Assembly (NCBI GenBank): GCA_964035575.1 | Contig: OZ037868.1 | Span: 62,001 to 126,000, forward strand | Reading direction: 5' to 3' | Source of the DNA: Rhynchopus sp. YZ270_cl-10 | Lineage: Eukaryota > Euglenozoa > Diplonemea > Diplonemida > Diplonemidae | DNA: 64,000 nucleotides | Part shown: piece after piece, positions 34,502 to 46,200 of the stretch | How the letters are laid out: every line of letters starts with the position of its first letter | Position numbering within the stretch: the stretch's first letter is position 1 | The notes under the pieces: generated by a model | Databases searched by the model: none | Told to the model about the DNA's origin: nothing | What the model saw: only the letters and a program-made list of their open reading frames with translations | Position numbers and translations under genes: made by a program

Positions 34502-35119
34502 CTACAGGTTCGGACACGTATACAGGGCACGCTGTGTGATGAGGTCCGCCTCCATCCGCATCTCGTCTTCCGTCATGGGTGGGTATGCCTTCACTGCAGC
34601 CTCGTTCTGTGCGAGAAGCATCTGAAGGTGTGCAATACGGTCTTCAAGCTTCTTTGCGGCTACACTACCACCACCGCCACCTCCACCACCTGCACTACCG
34701 CCACCACCTGCCCGCTCCTCCCTCCCCTCTGTCTCCTCTGCCGTCTGCCCCGGGCTCTGTGTGGACGGCGTTTCATGTGTACCCATCACCTCCTTTTCCT
34801 TTTCCTTTTCCCTCTCGCCCTCACCCTCCTTCTCCTTCTCCTTCTCCCCCCTCTGCAACGGCTGCATGTAGTGCGGCTGGCCGGGGCTGGGTCCACACAA
34901 CATTGGGTTGCGAGACTTCCTTCGTGGTGTGACACTTGCAGGCACACTTGCAGATTTGACAGGTATATCAAACACACTGGGCACCTGGTACGACCCTGGT
35001 CCAGGAGTAGGCTCAGAAGGCTCGGACCCGATCCCACAGTTAGCAGCAGAACCGCCTCCGTGTACGATGCCTTGGCGCCAACCTACCTCGGCACTGGAGT
35101 GGGCTACGATGGTAGTCAT
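34502..35119 (-). CDS. SHIPPO-type (sperm-tail PG-rich) flagellar protein with C-terminal coiled coil
   Basis: A 205-residue protein from ATG at 35119. One sperm-tail PG-rich motif is visible (TPGPGSYQVPSVFDIP, about residues 38-54). Then come a basic stretch (TPRRKSRNP), a Lys/Glu-rich segment (about 90-112), a Gly-rich linker (about 136-150) and a predicted coiled coil (KKLEDRIAHLQMLLAQNEAA). SHIPPO/STPGR proteins bind microtubules and lie inside or along flagellar doublets. Most have several PG motifs, so a single one makes the flagellar role likely but not certain. No signal peptide or membrane segment. It lies just upstream of discoidin gene copy 2 on the same strand; the two share no obvious function. 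Confidence 0.75.
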   Translation of the reverse strand: MTTIVAHSSAEVGWRQGIVHGGGSAANCGIGSEPSEPTPGPGSYQVPSVFDIPVKSASVPASVTPRRKSRNPMLCGPSPGQPHYMQPLQRGEKEKEKEGEGEREKEKEKEVMGTHETPSTQSPGQTAEETEGREERAGGGGSAGGGGGGGGSVAAKKLEDRIAHLQMLLAQNEAAVKAYPPMTEDEMRMEADLITQRALYTCPNL

Positions 35120-35150
35120 TGGTGAGATGTGTAAAGGTGGATGGGGGGTT

Positions 35151-35152
35151 CT
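35151..35152 (-). promoter_or_regulatory. Putative splice acceptor before the SHIPPO-type gene
   Basis: The minus strand reads CTCTCCCCTCCCTTCC then AAACAG, leaving about 31 nt before ATG at 35119. Confidence 0.5.
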
Positions 35153-36678
35153 GTTTGGAAGGGAGGGGAGAGTTGCAGAAGGGGGTTCAGGGGGGAGATG
35201 ACAAAAAGAGAGAAAAAATGTCGAATTGAAAAGGAAAACGATTCCACTGAAAATATAGTGTAGAGACCCGAGGATGAGGCTCCACTATTATTTATTTTAT
35301 TTTTTTGCACGTCCCCAGTCCTATATTGTGACAAATGAATGCCAAAACGACCGGTAACATAGACTCCTTGTAACCATTTTTTGCTTTTGAAACGAAAAAA
35401 AGAAAAGAATATTTTCGCTTCTCTTTGAAAAACTAACCACCCTTTCCTTTGTTTTTTCGGGCGCACTTGATGTGATCGAAAAAGTGAAAAACTACACACG
35501 AACCACACCAATTATCGTGGCACCCCTCTATAGGTGTTGTGAGCTGAAATGGTTAAATATTTTACAAGACGGAGCTTGTCCAGAGCTGAAAATATTTACT
35601 TTCTTGGGGGAGAAAACAAAAGGTTGTAAGCTGACGCTAAGCCTGTGAGCTTAATAACAGATAGAGAACGTGAAAGATGAAGAGAGAGCACTTTGAGAGG
35701 AAACCTAAGCCTCACGGTGCTTAGTCACCAATATATTCTCGCACAGTCACCAAGATGAATGTATGGTAACAGATCTAAGACTCGCCTCGTCACCTCACAA
35801 GAAACGCGAAGAACTAAAAAAAGAAATCATAAAACGAGCCTCTCAGCCACAATACGCGCAGCACCCACATTAAAGAGAGAAAGAAATGGATTTTTCGGGA
35901 GGTGGAGGAAATAAAACGGTAACAAAAAAGAACTGAACCCAGTTGTCAGACAGGCAAGCATAGGGCCGTAGCGCAAAAGAGACAGCCCCCTTTTGATTGA
36001 GCGTTGACAAAAGAAAAAAAAGAAAAAAAAATCTGCTGTCAACACTAACCCAAGGGCTTGTATCGCCGTTCCGGATAAAACGTGAAATCTCTTTGCGTCG
36101 AACACATGAAACCTGTAGATGACTAGGTTCGTTGTCCTGCTCGCACAGACACGCATAAAAAAAAAACAAACTGTATTCCTCTTTAGATTCAATGAAAGGA
36201 TTTGATAGACCTTCGAAAAGTCCACCTCATTTTGCACAAAACTTTGATGGAGTTCGGTAGTATTTAAACCCTCCCAAACGCCACCAAAATTTCAGGCAAA
36301 ATTTTTTCAGGTGGAAAGTGCTGGGGGGGAAAAGAACGCCAGAAGGGGTTAGTTACCACGTTCTTGCGCAAGCGATGCAACATCAGCGCGATGGCTCATT
36401 GGTGTGGGTGGACACCACTTGAACCGTGTAGGTTGTTCGTGAGTAACTCATGGTGACGCTAAACTTTTTTTTTCAAAAAAAAAATGAAAATAAAAAAAAT
36501 GAAAGGATCCTAGCTCTATGTGCAGTCACCAGTGATCCCGCTAAGGAAAAGGCCGGTCATATAATATCATGGCAAGACCATAACAAAACACATGACTGAC
36601 GTGTCAGTTGCCTTCAAAAACAAACAAACAAACAAAAAAAAGCAAAAAATTGAATTCACATAGTTTCTGGGGGGGGGA

Positions 36679-36738
36679 AACAATAATTGCTATCGAAAAA
36701 AAAACTTTCATTGCATTTTTCTAAGCAATTAGTTGTTG
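36679..36738. mobile_element. Minimal member of the AACAAGTAATT inverted-repeat family
   Basis: Ends AACAATAATTGCTATCG and AAGCAATTAGTTGTTG pair around about 12 bp. Same family as 19615-19710 and 54823-55266. Confidence 0.5.
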
Positions 36739-39080
36739 TTGTCTTCCACACATTTTTCTTCAACCCCTGAACAGTTTTTCTTCTTTTTTTTTGCAAACCG
36801 AAATAACACATTTCAAGGGAAATTCGGAGGACTCCCATAAGGAGCTAGCCTGGTTGTGAAAAACAAGGTGGTCAACAAACGCTGTGAGAAAAGAGGAGAG
36901 GGGAAGGGCTGAGTGTGGAAAGAAAAGAAAAAGGTGACCAATGAATGTGCTTCACGTGCACACACATCTTTCTTGAAAAAAGGAAAAAGAAAAGGTTGAG
37001 CTGCACATTACTTTATCGATATAAAAAAAAAAAACGCAAATACTAACTCGTAGCGGTTCACTGAGAAGGAAAGAACCAAGAAAAAAACTGTAGTCGTTGA
37101 TGCAGGCACCTCCGACTGACCCACGTACGCCAGCCATCCGGATGAAAGCAAAAAAGATATTTCTCTTGAAAAGAGATGAAGAACGTTATAATATTATGCT
37201 TACACCTTCACTAGGTAGGGGGCAGGGGAACCAATCAGAGGAGGGGGGTCGGGAGAGAAGATCCGTAAGCTGTGCACTTCACTCAACAGGCTGAGAAAGC
37301 TTGTATGGTCCTGTACCACCTTGCACACACCTAAGGTTTTTGTACGATGAATCTAGCCTAAGTGCATAGGCACCCTGAATTTTTAAATCAAGCCGTGTAC
37401 CGGAGAGAGAGAGAGAGAGAGCGAGAGAGGAGTTTTCCCGATCCACACATACCTCAAAATAAGGTAACGACGACACGGAGCAGAGGGGATGTAAGTGATA
37501 ATTAAGAAAAGGTTATAAGATGATCCTAAGCCTTTCGTGCTTAGTCACCTTGGTGGCATTGAAGTGTGGGAAGAGGGGGAAGGGAGAAGGAAGAAGGTCG
37601 TGGACCTCCCCCCAGGGTGGTACCGGCGGACGTCGGAACAGATGCAGGGAAGCAATAAACCTAGATTCATTTTCTTTCAATAAAAGATATGAGGTGCCTC
37701 AGTGCAAACGAGAGGAAACCTGTCCCCCACAGCCTTGGGTCGTGCAGAACCCCAACGTAGAACATGAAAAAACGCAGTCTGTGGGGAGAATCTAGTGACA
37801 GCGCTACATCATAGGCAAATCGTAAAGATAAGCCCCAAACGGCCACCTTGTGAACTGAAAAAAATATTTCGAAAAAAAAATACACAAAATGTAGTTACTG
37901 ATGCGGGCACCTCCTACTCACGCTGTAAAAATATATCAAGAAATCCGACCAGTTTTCTCTCTTTTGTATCGACAATATCAGATTCCGCAGAGAACCTTGG
38001 GTCAGTACTATGTGTAGACGTTAGGGGAGGTGTTTTGCTTTGCGTGGGGCACCACGTGTATGAAGCAGTTATTAGAGAGGAAAGAAAGAATGAAAAGGAT
38101 GAATGTGCCTCTCGTGCACACACATCTTTAAAGAAAAAATGGGGTGGGCCGACTGAGGCGGATGGACGCTGGGATTCAATGCGCACATCAAGACTTTGCG
38201 TATACATAAAGGGGTCATCTCCCCTTTACAGAACACAAAGACAGAGAAAACTTGACAAAGATGAAATGTGCCTCACATACGCACACACCAGGAAGGCGTT
38301 GTCAGATAAGGACCCAATCGCCTCCCACTTACTGACAGTTGGACAAGTAATATTGGCGACCAAAAAAAGTTGCCAATTGCAAGAAAACCCCCAAAAATCC
38401 GCCAATATTTTTTGGGTCGCCAAGTTTCTTGTCCAACTGTAGTCACCTATTCAAGAAAGGTATGGCAATGAAGGCTTTCTCGCAAAGAAATGGGGGAAAG
38501 GGGAGAGTGGTTACAAAAGGTATGCTTCAAAATGGAAATAATCATAATAAAAAAAACATGCATGAAAGAAAAGCTCTGAGCAAAAAGGATTAGTTTCATT
38601 CAAGAAGAAAGAAGAAAACAAAATCGTAAGAATGTGCCTGTAGTGCACACATATATTTGAAAGAAAAGTTTGAGAGAAAAGGCTGGTAAAATAAACCTGA
38701 GCCTCGCATGGTAGCATGCAGTACACCCCCGCCAGCACGAAGTTGTATTTTGTACAAAAAAATAAAAACAAAAATCAGACACAAAAAAGAAGACCGTTTT
38801 TTGCCAACTTTCTATGACGTTTTCGACGTTTCCAGGGAAAGGAGAAAGAACGAATTTTTTGGGGTATCTTTTTCATTGAACAAACAATACAACCAAGACA
38901 CCAGGTGAGGGTCAGACCAAAAAGGTAAAGCTGTCAGAGATCTGTTGGGAATGTGTAGTGCATTATCATTTTTTAAATGTGTCTGTTCGCAACGACAGAT
39001 CATTTCAGAGGGAAAGAAATTTTTTAAAATCGACTGACTTCAGGGATATGAAGTGAACAGAAAATAAAGAAAAAAACAAA

Positions 39081-39924
39081 TGGGGGCTCCCTAAAAAGGA
39101 GTATTTTGGATAAAAAGGTTCAAAAAGCGCGTGGTTTCTGGGTCAAAAAAGAAGGAAAAAATAGTGAGGGGAGTTGGGTCCAGTCATAGGGGGTATAGCA
39201 TATTTTTTGGAAAATTCTTCAAAAAAACGACGATTTTTGCTGGGCACAATGCAAATTTCAGAAAAATCCCAATTTTCGACTGGTTGAGCAAATTATGGCC
39301 CACCCACCCCGATTGTGTGTCAAAAACAGACTTCAGAATGTTTCTAGAAAGTATTACCCTTATCAGAGGGCGCAGTGTCCGACAAGGGTCACAGACAGAA
39401 CGCGATTTAATTGGGGTCAAACGCCTAAGGAAAAGGAAGGATGCAGTATGGCGAGAGAATAAAAGTAGCGCACCGTGCGCCTTGGGCAAATTTTTTCCTT
39501 GTATTTTTTTTTTTTTGGACTTTCGGGCCAGAAAAACCGAAAATTTGGGTTGAAATGGGCATTTTCCTAAGTAAAAACCACGAAATTTCGGGTGCGCGAA
39601 ACCACGTTTTAGACCCCCACAGATGCTCAAAAGTGTCAAATTCTGGTTTTAATGGCCTCAAATCGTCGAAATTAGCCCTATATAGGCGGGAAAAAAAATT
39701 TGCGAGAGTCCCTTTCTATAAATGGGTCATACTATAGAAAGTGGGGTGGGAGGGTCCGTAGTCCGAGGGTCCGTAAACATTCGAAAACATACGAAAACAT
39801 GCGTTTTTCCCAGTTTTGGCTGGCAAAAAACATTTTTTTCCCCTTTGTATCTCAGTTTTGGCAAAGGTAAAAAACACTTTTTGAACTTTTTTGCGATTTT
39901 TTAACATGTTTTAGGGAGCCCCCA
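39081..39924. mobile_element. TIR element, TGGGGGCTCCCTAAAA termini
   Basis: 844 bp with perfect 16-bp inverted ends. An internal stretch (about 39597-39680) is homologous to 22330-22430 in the 20093-24678 element. No convincing ORF; no clear target duplication. Confidence 0.6.
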
Positions 39925-39978
39925 ATAACTTTTTTTTTCGTTATCGCTCTGCGAACAGAGTGAGTGGTGAAAACAAAT

Positions 39979-40615
39979 CAGGGTATTAGGGTGGTTAAAA
40001 AAACTGGTTTTGAAAACCAGTTTTTCCAAAAACTGGTTTTCAAAAAAAAAAAAAAAAACAGAGAAATCTGGAGGGGGAAAAAAAACCGACACTTTTCACC
40101 AGGCCTTTCTGTAAATGTCGTCCCCAGATTAGGGCGGACTCGATTTTTTTCCCCGCATTTTTCCCCCGACTGGTAGAACCGTGGTTGAACCACGGGAGTG
40201 CCTTTGGGAAATGGCTGTTCCTTGATTTTTTTTTTTGCCTGCGGCGCCATTTTTCATTTTTTGCTCCGCAAAAAAGGGTTCGTTTGAGTGGCTCTGTGGT
40301 GTAAAAATCTAGATTTTTACACCGTACCCTCAAAATTTTTCGCCTGCGGCGCCATTTTATATTATTTTTTCGCCCCGCAAGAAAAAATACAGTCCCTCTG
40401 TTCCCAATGTCTACCCTGGGTCAGCAGCGCCAAAAAATATTTTGAAATCTGGATTCCTGGATAAGGCACTGACCCCACCCCCGAAAAAACCCGAAAGTGA
40501 CTGCGTCCGTCAACGGTGGAGGTTTTTGCCGGAAACACTAGTTTTCGCCACCCAGGAGAGAAAACCAGAAAAACCAGTTTTTTCCGGAATTTTGGATTTT
40601 CACCCTAATACCCTG
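39979..40615. mobile_element. Non-autonomous hAT-type element with 8-bp target duplication
   Basis: 637 bp. Inverted ends are CAGGGTATTAGGGTG and CACCCTAATACCCTG. Both sides are flanked by AAACAAAT (39971-39978 and 40616-40623), a perfect 8-bp duplication. CAGGG-type ends with 8-bp duplications are the hAT signature. The interior has TGCGGCGCCATTTT repeats (40241, 40345) and palindromes, with no transposase. A fragment of this family lies at 17016-17127. Confidence 0.85.
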
Positions 40616-40781
40616 AAACAAATACTGAATGAAAAAACAATTTGCACGCACCTTTCCGTCGATTCTCCGTCAACACTCCGACGAAAAAGAAAAGAAAATA
40701 ATATTTGATCAAAGAGCCTCGCAAGATCTTCAGACTTTGTTAGTCACCGTGAAAACTTACAAGAACCCTTTTCTCACTTAT

Positions 40782-40910
40782 CCACCTGATTTTTACCCCG
40801 CGTATAGGCGCGTAAAGGCCCGTACAGGCCAGCAGTATAGGCCAAACCCCACCCATTTTCCCCAGCCTTTACGCGCTATACGCGCCTATACGCGGGGGTA
40901 AATCAGGTGG
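40782..40910. mobile_element. Foldback MITE with 5-bp target duplication
   Basis: 129 bp. Ends CCACCTGATTTTTACCCCGC and the near-perfect complement; flanked by CTTAT on both sides (40777-40781 and 40911-40915). Almost the whole element can fold into one hairpin. Confidence 0.75.
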
Positions 40911-41169
40911 CTTATTTATTTTTTTCGGAGCACCAATCAAGGTGTCCAAAAATCTATCGACACCCATCAGAGCACAATCGCAGGGCCCACGGTGAAGGGC
41001 CCACCTAAACACAGACAAGCGAAGCTTTTATTTTTGTTAGCGGAACAAAAAGAATATGGCAAACGACAAATTATCTTACACTCCTTACTGAAGAAAAGAA
41101 AGCTTCGTCTTATCCGCGTTTTTAGGACAAAAGAAACAAAACCCTTTTTATGATAAAATTTGATCAGAT

Positions 41170-41395
41170 CCAATGGGGAGAGGGGGTACCGTGTCCAGGT
41201 TGCTGTGGGAGAGCGCCAAAAGTGGACGAAAATACAGGTTTGTAATTGCTCTCCCGGGAGGGCGCCTGGGAGAGCGTCTCCACACCCCAGTGGCTACCAG
41301 ACGCTCTCCCAGATGCTCTCCCGCTCTCCCAAAAAAAAAAAAAACGTCAAATTTTTGACGCTCTCCCACTCAAACTGGCTACCGTGGGATAGGGA
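41170..41395. repeat. GGGAGAGC/GCTCTCCC repeat cluster, probable small element
   Basis: Direct and inverted copies of an 8-bp half-site, with partly matching outer sequences (TGCTGTGGGAGAGC, GCTCTCCCACTC). Arrangement resembles subterminal repeats of a small TIR element; the ends are not resolved. Confidence 0.4.
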
Positions 41396-41772
41396 AGAAA
41401 ACAAGAGTTAGGGGCTTGACATGCTGGATGGAAGGACACATTGCTCTAACACAGCTATTTTTTTTGTGAAGCTTTGTGGTGAAAGTGGTGAAAATGCAAA
41501 AAATGAGCTATTTTCAAAAATTCATGACAAGGCTACAGACCTATTTTTTCCTTCCCCTTTTTTGGGATAAGAGCTGATACGCAAAACTAACCAAAACGAA
41601 GTACAAGATGAATCGTAGTCTCTGCTTGGTCACCAAGCAAAAATAAACAAAACGTGTGAAAGATCAAAAACCAGAACAAATAAGAGGAAAGCTATTGTGT
41701 GGGGTGTCCAAGAGCGGAACAGAGAGTGTGTGTCCTTGCGGACAAAAAGTTGCTTTTTTTATTTTTTTTTTT

Positions 41773-41860
41773 GATAAATTGTTGGGGTAGTGTAGTTGCC
41801 TCGGTTGTGTTGCCACAGTTGTGCAAATCTCCACTGTCCAATTTTTTTTTTGAAAATTTT
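41773..41860 (+). repeat. Repeat family F (longer relative of D), copy 1 of 2
   Basis: Core GTAGTGTAGTTGCCTCGG through CAAATCTCCACTGTCC, followed by poly-T and TTGAAAATTT. The second copy at 52060-52150 is nearly identical and runs straight into a family D hairpin. Confidence 0.7.
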
Positions 41861-41910
41861 CTTCGATTGCTTCCAATCGTATCAAATAGAAGAGGTGTTG
41901 CCGCTGTTAC

Positions 41911-42673
41911 CAGGGCGTTCGCCCCGGGGCGAAAAATATTTTTTTTCGTTAAAAAAATCTTTTCCTGAAAAAATGACATTTTATTTCGCCCCAGGGCTTC
42001 GCCCCACCGGGGCGAAACCCTGTATAAATAAATAAATAAAAAAAAAAAAAGGGGAAAAAAAAAAAAAAAAAAGAGAGAGAGATTTCTCCCCACCACCCTG
42101 TAGACCCCCCCGGAGGGGGGGTCGCAGAGGGGTGTCCACTGTACTCAAAATCATCCGCAAACCCGCCTGCCGTGAGAGGAAGTTTCCCCAGCACTCCCGC
42201 TCCTCAATCCTGCAGTCTGCTGAAGGTGCCCCGTACCCCCTGTTATAGAAGGTGTCACTGCTCGTGTCAACTCTATCTTCAACGGCAGAGAGACGTTTTA
42301 GTTTATTGAAAATAATCAAACTAAGGATGAAGTCTCATATGACAGATGCCTCTCTCTTGTGCATCTGTTTGATTAAACAGCACAAAGAGACCCTCAGTGA
42401 GGGGGGGATTGATGAAATTCTCCATCGTTTTGCTGGTTTTAGTATCAGGAAAGTTCAGCTGTAATAGCACTTGTGCTGGGGAAGGGATCACGCGCAAATC
42501 GCAATTTTTTTTGACCACTCAGTACCAGGGATTCACCCCCCACGAACTAGCTTCTCTCCGGCGGGAAAATTTTTTTTTGACCTATTTTAAGCACTAGTAA
42601 AAAAGCAAAAATTTCGGATTTTTTGGCATTTCGCCACGATCAGGAAAAAACGATGGCGATAGCGAACGCCCTG
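41911..42673. mobile_element. Non-autonomous hAT-type element with 8-bp target duplication
   Basis: 763 bp. Ends CAGGGCGTTCGC and GCGAACGCCCTG; flanked by GCTGTTAC at 41903-41910 and 42674-42681, a perfect 8-bp duplication. An inner inverted pair of GGGGCGAA motifs lies at 41921-42017. No transposase inside. Confidence 0.85.
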
Positions 42674-43258
42674 GCTGTTACAAAAAAAAAAAAAACAAAA
42701 AAATGAGAAATAATTGAAAATGAGTATAAATCTCTAAACCAAATGGCATCAAAATTTTTTGAGCGTTTTGCGGTTTCTTCTTGGTACAGTCAATTCCATT
42801 GATTCTTCAGGTGTAATGTAACAGCGTCTCTCACCCTCTATAAGACACTCATAGAAGTAGGCAAAGAGAGGGGTCTGGTGGAGCTCCCATACGCAAAGGG
42901 GAGCAGTCGCACAACAAAGGGGAGGGAGGGGGAAGGGAGGGGAGAACCAGAAGGGTCGTTTGGGGGGGTGGGGCAGTGACGAAGGCGTGACATTTTTTTT
43001 TTCCCTTTTTTTTGAAATTAAGCAGTTTTTGCATAGAAGAAACGGATGTGTCCAACAGCTGCAAAAATCACAGAAGTACAAAAAAAAATTCTGCTTCGTC
43101 AAAGGGAGGGATGCATTCGCAATCGCCTTTTAATTCACAAATAAGGGGAAAATGAGGGAAAATATGAAACCTGAAAAAAAAAGCTGGTGTTGCTTTTCCC
43201 GATTTTCGAAGCCAGGCTGAGCCATATTTTTTTTTGCATCCCTTTCCATTCGTTTACT

Positions 43259-46200
43259 TCAAACCTTCTTCACCGACGACGCAGTAAGCGCCCTCCGCCT
43301 TGACGGCGACACCGGCCTCTGTCCTCTAAGCTCCATCAGCCCCACCATCAAATTATTGAAGCTGTCATTCCGCTCTCCTGCACTCTGCGGCGTTGTTACC
43401 CCGGCATTTGCCGTCAGCTCCATCATCTGCACATCCGACGGCGTCGGCGACACTACCGACGAACGGAAAGACCTTCTACTCCCTCTCCCAAGCACATTCA
43501 CATTTCCCTCCGACACACAAGGCGACAGCACACATGCATTACTGAACGACCCTCCTTCCACAGAAAACTCTGCCTGCAGCCCTCCCCTACCATGTCCACT
43601 ACGCGGTTCCAACAGAGGGGTGGTCGCAGCAGGGGTAGGCCCGTCTATGTCGAGGGTGAGGTGCTCTGTGCATTCAGAGAGGCTGGTTTCGCTGATGAGC
43701 TTGGCTTGACGTTGTGAGAGGATATCGTCCTGAAGGTTTGTTCTCCGTTGTGTCACCAATATGTAAAGTTCTGTCAAAATATCGGCCACAACCTTCAACA
43801 TCAACACCCCCACCGCAACAAGAAACAGAACCGACGCAGCGGTGAAGGTCCAATACTCTGGGTCATCATAATAGTACCCCACTGCCATGCACATCAGCGC
43901 ACCGCTCTGCATGCTCAACGCAGTGATGTCTGCTGCTCCATCGCGTGACCGTGCATGCTGCCAAAACGTCACCTCCAAAGCAAGAAGAGCCAAAAAGACC
44001 AAAGCCCCAGCAAACTTAATATGCCCACATCCCTTATTCGAATCGGCAACCACACTCTGTATGGCACTCAACGCAAAGCTTGCTGCAAAGTCGACCCCAA
44101 CATACCACACCCTCTCCTGCTTATACGTCCGCAACACCGTAGCGTACCGCTGCACCCACATGCTATCCTGTGTTGTGTTCACCCACTCCCCTGGTCCAAT
44201 AAAATGCGTCAACAACCAATGTCTGTTCACAGCCTTCGCGTACACACCCATAGCCGGAACGTTCTTGCGGACGACCCTTATTAATATACATGGTATCGCA
44301 ATGCACGACATAATGACAATGAGGCCAAGAAAAAGATGCCATCCTGCAGCCGGGTGCAGTACTAAGGTCATCCCTGAGAGGGTCAAGCCTTGATACAGAA
44401 ACTGGAAAATGCAGAGCGGCACGGAGGGCATACGGAGGAAGCCTTGTGTGTCGAGATTGTCGAAGAGCCTGGGAAACACTTTGTGTCCTCCTGCCTGCGC
44501 GACCTTGAGAAGGAGGAAGCAGAGAAGCCCAAACCCGAGGGCAATCGCAGTGTTGCCTACCACAGCTCCAGCAGCATCGCTGCCGTCTATGGTGAGTCCA
44601 GTTGGGTTCATCATACGTGGTATCTCTCCATTGCAGCCCCCCGCCACCACAGCAAGCCTCATCGCCGCAGCCGCCCCCGCACCCGATGCACCCATCGCAG
44701 CGAAAGACGCAACCTCCGCAGTCTTCCCAATCCTTGCCTCATCTGCAAGGTTCGACTTCTCAAAAATATCCTTCTCTTTGCCTAACGCTGAGTCCAATAA
44801 AGCGGCAGGGGAAGAAGAAGGAGAAGAAGAAGGGGCAGCGGCAGGGGCAGGGGTAGTGGGAGAAAATGATGGAGAAGAGGAGGAGGGCGCAGGAAGGGTC
44901 GTAGAGGGGGCTTCGGTTTGCGGGAGGGAGGTGGGCGGTGTCTGTGTAGGCGGTGAGGCGGTTGGGGGTGGTGCAGTGGGTGCTGGCGTCGGTGGTGCGA
45001 ATGTCGGTGCTGATGTGGGTGGGGCGTTGGTGGGTGCTGTTGTGGGGGGTGCGGTAGGGGAGGCTGTGGACGGGCGTGGTGTGTTGGGCACTCTTGTCAG
45101 CGGTGCGGGTGTAGGAGGTGACAGCGTCAACGGCGGCAGCGTCGATGGTGCAGGAGTAGGCGGGCTTGCCGAAGGCGGCGAAGGTGTTGGTGGTGACGGT
45201 GTCGGTGGACTCAACGTAGGAGGAGCTGGCGTCGGTGGACTAGGTGTCGGAGGTGAAACAGTCGGTGGGGACGGGGTCGGTGGACTGGGCGTCGGTGGCG
45301 ACGGTGTTGGGGGGCTTTGAGTTGGTGGCGACGGCGTCGGTGGGCTGGGTGTTGGCGGGCTGGGAGTCGGGGGACTAGGTGTCGGAGGAGACGGAGTCGG
45401 TGGCGATGGAGTGGGCGGGCTGGGTGTTGGTGGGGATGGCGTAGGTGGGGATGGGGTCGGCGGTGAAGGTGTTGGTGGCGACGGTGTCGGTGGACTCATC
45501 GTAGGCGGAGCTGGCGTCGGTGGACTAGGTGTCGGTGGGGACAGCGTCGGTGGCGTCGGTGTGGGCGGGCTCGATGTGGGTGGCACCTGCGTCGGCGGCG
45601 CTGGTGTCGTATACTGAAACGCACCCCACAGGACTGAGTTTCCATTTTTCACCAGCGACCCCGGTGTCGACCCACCTGACTTGCTGACCCACCCCTGAAT
45701 CAACTTATCTGTTGAGTGTACATACAGCGCCCTGACACGCCACCCATCTAGGTTCCCTGCACGCACTGTAACGTGCTCCACATCTTCTGGCCCAAAATCA
45801 CAGCCATGTGCAGTGTACAGCGCTTCGGCCCCTGCAGGCGGCGCTGTCACTCTCGTCGTACAGGTACGCGCACTGGTGGAGGTGATGGTGACCTCGAAGG
45901 TGTCGGTGCTGCCGTCCTCCCTTTCGTACGCAGTGTGGATCTCTAGGGTGATGGGCTCGACACGGTAGAAGTCCATGTTCTTGTCGGGCGAGGACAGTGG
46001 CCAGGGCTGTTCCTCAATCCACGCGCCAAACGCATAGTTCTTTTGTGGGATGACCCACTGCGACCATCTGAAGTCCAGCACACCGCCGACGTTGATCTCT
46101 TCGTACACCCAAAGGCCTTCGACGTACCACCCATCGATGCCGCCTGCTTGGATGCGGATCTTCTTCAGCTCCCCCATCGAGTATCCACAGGTGTTGTCGA

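Larger units (their letters stand above)
35120..43258. other. Intergenic, transposon-rich
   Basis: No gene recognised over 8 kb. Contains hairpin repeats of families A, B, D, F and G, a GA microsatellite near 37401-37420, and TIR elements at 36679-36738, 39081-39924, 39979-40615, 40782-40910, about 41170-41395 and 41911-42673. A long inverted pair (GTTGGACAAGTAATATTGGCG and its complement) lies at 38339-38440 as a further foldback. Confidence 0.55.
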
